Assembly: GCA_002347265.1 (NCBI GenBank)
Contig: DDYB01000026.1
Location: 3,615 to 13,221, forward strand
Direction: 5' to 3'
DNA length: 9,607 nucleotides
From: Desulfobacteraceae bacterium UBA2245
Lineage (GTDB): Bacteria > Desulfobacterota > Desulfobacteria > Desulfobacterales > UBA2245
The notes beneath the pieces are model-generated. The model was not told where the DNA came from, did not search any database, and saw only the letters and a list, made by a program, of their open reading frames with translations. Positions within the stretch are counted from its first letter, which is position 1, and each line of letters starts with the position of its first letter. Made by a program: the position numbers and the translations under genes. Positions 6,259 to 9,607 of this stretch are shown piece after piece.

Positions 6259-6467
6259 TCCCGCTCTTTGCTTACGAAAATTAGGCCGCACCATAGCACG
6301 AAAGGTCAAACTTGGAAATGGGCAAAAATGCAGTGCGACGATCAAAAAGATGTCTTTGCCGAGAGTATGAGTAATCGGGAAATTTTTTAAATCTATTCAT
6401 GGGCAGGTCATCCGAATTGAATTTGACGGTACAGCCAGAATCAGGCTGGCCGCAGAAAAAGGAAAGC

Positions 6468-6497
6468 AAAAAAATTCACAGCCAGGAAAAATGCTGC
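6468..6497 (-). terminator. Weak terminator-like hairpin and T-run after the hybrid kinase
   Basis: About 27 nt past the hybrid-kinase stop, the minus strand has a 4-bp stem, GCAGC/GCTGT with CAGC/GCTG as its core (five pairs with a G-U), followed by TGAA and a run of seven T. The stem is short and the T-run is displaced, so termination may be inefficient and some read-through into the receptor operon is possible. Confidence 0.25.
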
Positions 6498-6523
6498 GAC
6501 TCGTTGATGCGCTTTACTGAACC

Positions 6524-8575
6524 CTATCCGGCCTGAAGGATTGAATGGCATTTTTGCAGCAGACCCTTGACCGTAAACGGTTTCTGAATAAACTCAATAT
6601 CTTCTTTCAATATGCCCTGGCAGGCGACAACGTTGTCCGTGTAACCGGACATATAAAGGACTTTGGCCTCGGGATGGTGTTTGCGGATCTTTTCGAATGC
6701 CTCGGGCCCCTTCATTTCCGGCATGATCACATCGGTAATTACCAGATGGATCGGATTGCTGTGAGCCGCAGCTTTGGCGATGGCTTCCGACGCGCCCCCT
6801 GATTCGATCGTCTTGTATCCATGCTCCGTCAGTATCTCGCCGACAAGATTTCGAACGGACAGCTCATCCTCCAAAACCAGCACCGTGGCCGAATTTCTTT
6901 CCTCCGTCAACTCAATCGCCGGCAAGGTTTCATTCACCGGCTCTTCGGAGCTCAGAGGCAGATATATCTTGAATACCGTTCCTTCTCCCGGCTCGCTGTA
7001 TACCCAGATATTTCCCCCGTGCTGTTTGACGATGCCATAGCAGGTGGCCAGCCCCAGACCGGTGCCCTTGTCGCTGTCCTTGGTGGTAAAAAACGGCTCG
7101 AAAATGCGGTCCAGCGTTTGTTTATCCATGCCGCATCCGGTATCGCTGACGCATATCATGGCGTAACGGCCCGGCAAAACTCCCGGCTTTATTTCAGTAT
7201 AGGTCCGATCCAGTTCAACGGAAGCGGTCTCAATCGTCAACGTCCCTCCTTCGGGCATGGCGTCTCGTGCGTTGACCGCCAGGTTCATCAGCAGCTGCTC
7301 CAGCTGGGCTGTATCCGCCTTGGCCGGAAGCGGCATTGAGGCCAGCGACAATGCCAGATGAATGTCTTCGCCGATCAGGCGGAGCAGCAGCTTTTCAAAT
7401 CCGGTCACCACCTGGTTGATATTCACAACCTTCATTTCAAGAATCTGTTTGCGGCTGAATGCCAACAGCTGCCGGGTGAGGTCCCTGGCCCGAACGCCCG
7501 CCTGGCAGATCTGATCCAGCGGTTTATAGTGGGGATGGTTCTTGTCCAGAGCACCCAAAAGAATTTCTCCATATCCCAGTATAACGGCGAGCAGATTGTT
7601 GAAATCGTGGGCGATCCCCCCGGCCAGCCTGCCAACGGATTCCATTTTCTGAGCCTGGTGAAGCTTGTCCTCGAGCTCTTTTTGAGCCTTTTCCGCTTGT
7701 TTGCGTTCGGTGATGTCCCGAACAATGGCCCACATGCCTTCCTTCTCTCCGGCGTCATTTCGAATCAGAAACGTCCTGAGTTCGGCAGGAAATACGGTTC
7801 CGTCTTTTTTCCAGTATTCCTTTTCATAGACCTCGGAATAACCTTTTCCCAGAACCTGATTCGTCACAATATCCTGTTCGTAGGCGCGCCATTTCTCCGG
7901 AGTCAGATCGAGGTAGGTCAGACGGGAAAGTTCTTCGCTGTTGTATCCAAGCATGTTTTGGAATGATTTGTTGCTTTCGCGGATAAATCCATTCATGTCC
8001 ACATAGACAAAACCATCCGTCATGCTTTCATGCAGCCTTCGATATTTTCCCTCCGAGATGCGCAGGGCCTTTTCGGTTTCCCGCAACATTCTGGTCTCTT
8101 TTTCCAGCTGCTGCATCTTCTGTTCAAGATTTCTCACCAGCCGCTCGTTGTAAAGCTTGAGCACTTCCTCTTCATGCGGCGCAGCGGAGACATCCACGTC
8201 AGAGCGCCTTGCGCCCCCCACAACCTCCTGAACCGCTTCCATGAATGCATCCGGTTCGCAGGGTTTTTGAATGAAGCGGTCCGCGCCGATCTTGATGGCA
8301 AACTCTTCATCCTGAGGCCCGGTATAGGTGGCGGTGTAGATGATGAACGGAATATGCCGCAGCGCTTCGTCCGTCCTGATTTTCCGGCACAGCTCAAATC
8401 CGTCCATAACGGGCATGAGAATATCGCTGATGACCAGATCGACCCCGCCGGATTTCAGCCGTTCGTGAGCCTCGGCGCCGTTTGAAGCCAAATGAACATC
8501 ATGTCCGTTTCCCCTGAACAGCGCCTCCAGCAGATAGAGGTTTTCCTCCTGATCGTCCACGATAAGAACGTTCAT
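6524..8575 (-). CDS. Hybrid sensor histidine kinase, REC-PAS-HisKA-HATPase-REC
   Basis: A 683-residue cytoplasmic signalling protein without membrane segments. Order: receiver (1-118; acidic pair D7/D8, phospho-acceptor Asp51 in ISDILMP, Thr81, Lys104), a coiled-coil linker (about 135-178), PAS with PAC tail (about 175-292, ending VRDITERKQAE), HisKA with His323 in GGIAHDFNN, HATPase_c with N-box NLAVNARDAM (431-440), DTGCGMD (478-484) and GTGLGLATCYG (504-514), then a C-terminal receiver (about 563-683; Asp615 in ITDVIMP, Lys665). All catalytic residues appear intact, so both phosphotransfer and a response to an upstream receiver input are possible. I chose the ATG at 8575, two bases past the upstream gene's stop, because the receiver begins there (MNVLIVDD). 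An ATG at 8587 would add four residues and overlap the upstream gene by 11 nt; neither start has a well-placed ribosome site. The sensed signal is unknown. Confidence 0.93.
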   Translation of the reverse strand: MNVLIVDDQEENLYLLEALFRGNGHDVHLASNGAEAHERLKSGGVDLVISDILMPVMDGFELCRKIRTDEALRHIPFIIYTATYTGPQDEEFAIKIGADRFIQKPCEPDAFMEAVQEVVGGARRSDVDVSAAPHEEEVLKLYNERLVRNLEQKMQQLEKETRMLRETEKALRISEGKYRRLHESMTDGFVYVDMNGFIRESNKSFQNMLGYNSEELSRLTYLDLTPEKWRAYEQDIVTNQVLGKGYSEVYEKEYWKKDGTVFPAELRTFLIRNDAGEKEGMWAIVRDITERKQAEKAQKELEDKLHQAQKMESVGRLAGGIAHDFNNLLAVILGYGEILLGALDKNHPHYKPLDQICQAGVRARDLTRQLLAFSRKQILEMKVVNINQVVTGFEKLLLRLIGEDIHLALSLASMPLPAKADTAQLEQLLMNLAVNARDAMPEGGTLTIETASVELDRTYTEIKPGVLPGRYAMICVSDTGCGMDKQTLDRIFEPFFTTKDSDKGTGLGLATCYGIVKQHGGNIWVYSEPGEGTVFKIYLPLSSEEPVNETLPAIELTEERNSATVLVLEDELSVRNLVGEILTEHGYKTIESGGASEAIAKAAAHSNPIHLVITDVIMPEMKGPEAFEKIRKHHPEAKVLYMSGYTDNVVACQGILKEDIEFIQKPFTVKGLLQKCHSILQAG

Positions 8576-8576
8576 T

Positions 8577-8963
8577 TTATGGTTCATCTTTCCAGTCTTT
8601 CGGCAGATATTGGATGATGTCGGACACAAAGGTATCCGGGTCGATGGGCTTTTCGATGTAACCGGTTGCGCCGGCGGCCAGTATTTGTTCCCGATCCCCC
8701 ACCATGGCGTAGGAGGTCACGGCAATAATGGGAATCTCCTTCATCTCGTCATGTTTTTTCAGTTCCGCCGCAACCGCGTACCCGTCCATTTCCGGCAGCT
8801 GAATATCCAGCAGAATGGCCAGGGGCTTACTGCTCAGGGCCATTTCAATTCCAAGCTTTCCGTTTTCCGCGCCGATAACCGTAAAACCTTTCTTTTCCAG
8901 CAGAAAGCGCATCATGTAATAATTCTGCTCATTGTCTTCAATGATCAGCAGCGTTTTGTTCAT
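8577..8963 (-). CDS. Single-domain response regulator (CheY/DivK-like receiver)
   Basis: A 128-residue stand-alone receiver with the full active site: Glu9/Asp10, phospho-acceptor Asp53 in LLDIQLPEMDG, Thr83 and Lys105 in YIEKP. It has no output domain, so it must act by protein contact or as a phosphotransfer intermediate between the kinases on either side. The start ATG overlaps the upstream kinase stop as ATGA, with an excellent AAGGAGAT five nt upstream. The frame is open further upstream (to 9020), but that part overlaps the kinase and is not receiver-like. The pattern resembles DivK-type proteins. Confidence 0.93.
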   Translation of the reverse strand: MNKTLLIIEDNEQNYYMMRFLLEKKGFTVIGAENGKLGIEMALSSKPLAILLDIQLPEMDGYAVAAELKKHDEMKEIPIIAVTSYAMVGDREQILAAGATGYIEKPIDPDTFVSDIIQYLPKDWKDEP

Positions 8964-9607
8964 GACAAATCTCCTTGCTGTCCGGAGAAGCGGGCGGTAA
9001 AGCTGCTGCCCTCTCCCCACCGGCTTTCAACGCTGATAGATCCACCCATCATCTCAAGAATTTTCCTGCATATGGAAAGCCCGAGACCCGTACCCTCACG
9101 CTTGCGGGCCAGCCCCGTATCAATCTGGTGGAAGGGCTGAAAGATGTTCGGAATCTCTTCCGGCCGCATGCCGATGCCGGTGTCGGACACCGACAGAACG
9201 TATTGATCGTTTTCGATGCGGCATGACACTTGAACGTGTCCTTTTTCGGTGAATTTGACGGCATTGCTGAGCAGATTCAGAACCACCTGCTCGAGTCGGC
9301 GCTGGTCCGCCGTGATCGATCCGATATATTCCACGATATCCATCCGGATTTCAAGGCCTTTTTTTTCAGCCAGCGGAGAAACCAGCTGAACCATTTTTTC
9401 GATGGACTGCCTGATATCGAAGGGAGACGAGGAAAGTTTGAGCTGGCCGGCCTCAATCTTGGAAATATCCAGCACGTCGTTGATCAGCGCCAGAAGATGG
9501 CGGGCGCTTTTTTGAACCATGTTCATCTGCTTGTGCTGCTCCTCGTTCAGCGGTCCGGCAAGACCCTGAAGCATGATGCCGGTAAAGCCGATGATGGAGT
9601 TGAGCGG
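8960..9607 (-). CDS. Sensor histidine kinase, C-terminal part (5' end beyond window)
   Basis: 215 codons are visible, entering the window mid-gene at PLNSIIGFTGIML, the sequence right after the phospho-accepting HELRT motif of HisKA domains; the His itself lies just off the window edge. Then come the second HisKA helix (SARHLLALINDVLDISKIEAG) and a HATPase_c domain with N-box NLLSNAVKFTEKG, G1-box VSDTGIGM, F-box IPNIFQPFHQID and G2-box GTGLGLSICRKILEMMGG. The protein ends ARFSGQQGDLS without an attached receiver, which the next gene supplies in trans. Nothing can be said about its sensor domain. It shares ATGA with the receiver gene. Confidence 0.92.
   Translation of the reverse strand, partial: PLNSIIGFTGIMLQGLAGPLNEEQHKQMNMVQKSARHLLALINDVLDISKIEAGQLKLSSSPFDIRQSIEKMVQLVSPLAEKKGLEIRMDIVEYIGSITADQRRLEQVVLNLLSNAVKFTEKGHVQVSCRIENDQYVLSVSDTGIGMRPEEIPNIFQPFHQIDTGLARKREGTGLGLSICRKILEMMGGSISVESRWGEGSSFTARFSGQQGDLS
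8969..8976 (-). promoter_or_regulatory. Shine-Dalgarno of the receiver gene
   Basis: AAGGAGAT on the minus strand, 5 nt before the ATG at 8963 and inside the upstream kinase gene. It decides the receiver start and supports coupled translation. Confidence 0.75.

Larger units (their letters stand above)
6170..6523. other. Intergenic region between hybrid kinase and receptor operon
   Basis: About 354 bp without a convincing gene. A 62-codon minus-strand frame here (6281-6469) starts with TTG, lacks a ribosome-binding site and resembles nothing. AT-rich tracts lie around 6345-6410 and 6455-6480. The half nearest the receptor contains the palindrome and hairpins listed separately. A -35-like TTGACC (minus strand, near 6305) and a TAATTT (near 6280) are about 20 bp apart, too far for a good sigma-70 promoter, so no promoter is called. 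No tRNA, cobalamin riboswitch or other recognisable RNA was seen. Confidence 0.6.

Noticed and set aside
6364..6369. GTATGA, a half-site of the NikR nickel operator
   Set aside because: NikR needs GTATGA-N16-TCATAC; no second half-site is found at the right spacing, so a single hexamer is expected by chance.
6432..6448. CAGCC/GGCTG inverted repeat as a terminator for the hybrid kinase gene
   Set aside because: Five-bp stem with no T-run after it on the minus strand; the element at 6468-6497 is the better, though still weak, candidate.
6281..6469. Small 62-codon minus-strand frame in the intergenic region
   Set aside because: TTG start without Shine-Dalgarno, no domain or signal peptide, and composition like the surrounding non-coding sequence.
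6170..6523. Cobalamin riboswitch upstream of the TonB receptor
   Set aside because: Considered because the receptor is BtuB-like, but the conserved cobalamin-riboswitch core (GCCACTG-type box and flanking helices) is not found on the minus strand.
7358..7966. Plus-strand open frame of 202 codons opposite the hybrid kinase
   Set aside because: Antisense shadow of the PAS/HisKA region, which has intact catalytic motifs.

Overview
The window (9,607 bases, moderately GC-rich) reads as bacterial chromosome from an anaerobic Gram-negative. The evidence is an outer-membrane TonB-dependent receptor, a multi-cluster membrane ferredoxin, an oxygen-sensitive HgdC-type activase with an HgdB-type partner, and 'AHDFNN'-type hybrid sensor kinases. 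The mix fits a Desulfobacterota-like (former Deltaproteobacteria) organism, but that placement is inference. Nearly everything lies on the minus strand, so genes run from high to low coordinates.

Right part (9607 to 6524, minus): three signalling genes with touching or overlapping ends. They are the C-terminal part of a histidine kinase cut by the window edge, a stand-alone CheY/DivK-like receiver, and a REC-PAS-HisKA-HATPase-REC hybrid kinase. None of the visible parts has a DNA-binding output domain, so the target is not visible.

Middle (6523 to 6170): a gap of about 350 bp without a convincing gene. It holds a weak terminator-like element behind the hybrid kinase and the leader of the next operon. 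The leader contains a perfect TGTGA-N6-TCACA palindrome of the CRP/FNR/HcpR type inside a larger inverted repeat, a GC-rich dyad, and a small hairpin whose loop displays the Shine-Dalgarno sequence.

Left part (6169 to 156, minus): the most interesting block, five genes with no gap between them (overlaps of 13, 4 and 11 nt, then a stop directly abutting a start). In order they are a TonB-dependent receptor, a periplasmic DUF4198-like protein with a C-terminal membrane anchor, a NapH/NosR/CcoG-like membrane polyferredoxin, a single-subunit HgdB-family protein that looks like a double-cubane-cluster protein, and its [4Fe-4S] ATPase activase. The order runs from cell surface to cytoplasm. It suggests one system that takes up a compound or metal complex and performs a very low-potential, ATP-driven reduction. 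The substrate cannot be read from sequence, and I know of no characterised pathway with this combination.

At the far left the 3' end of a plus-strand gene (1 to 219) converges on the activase gene and overlaps its tail by 64 bp.
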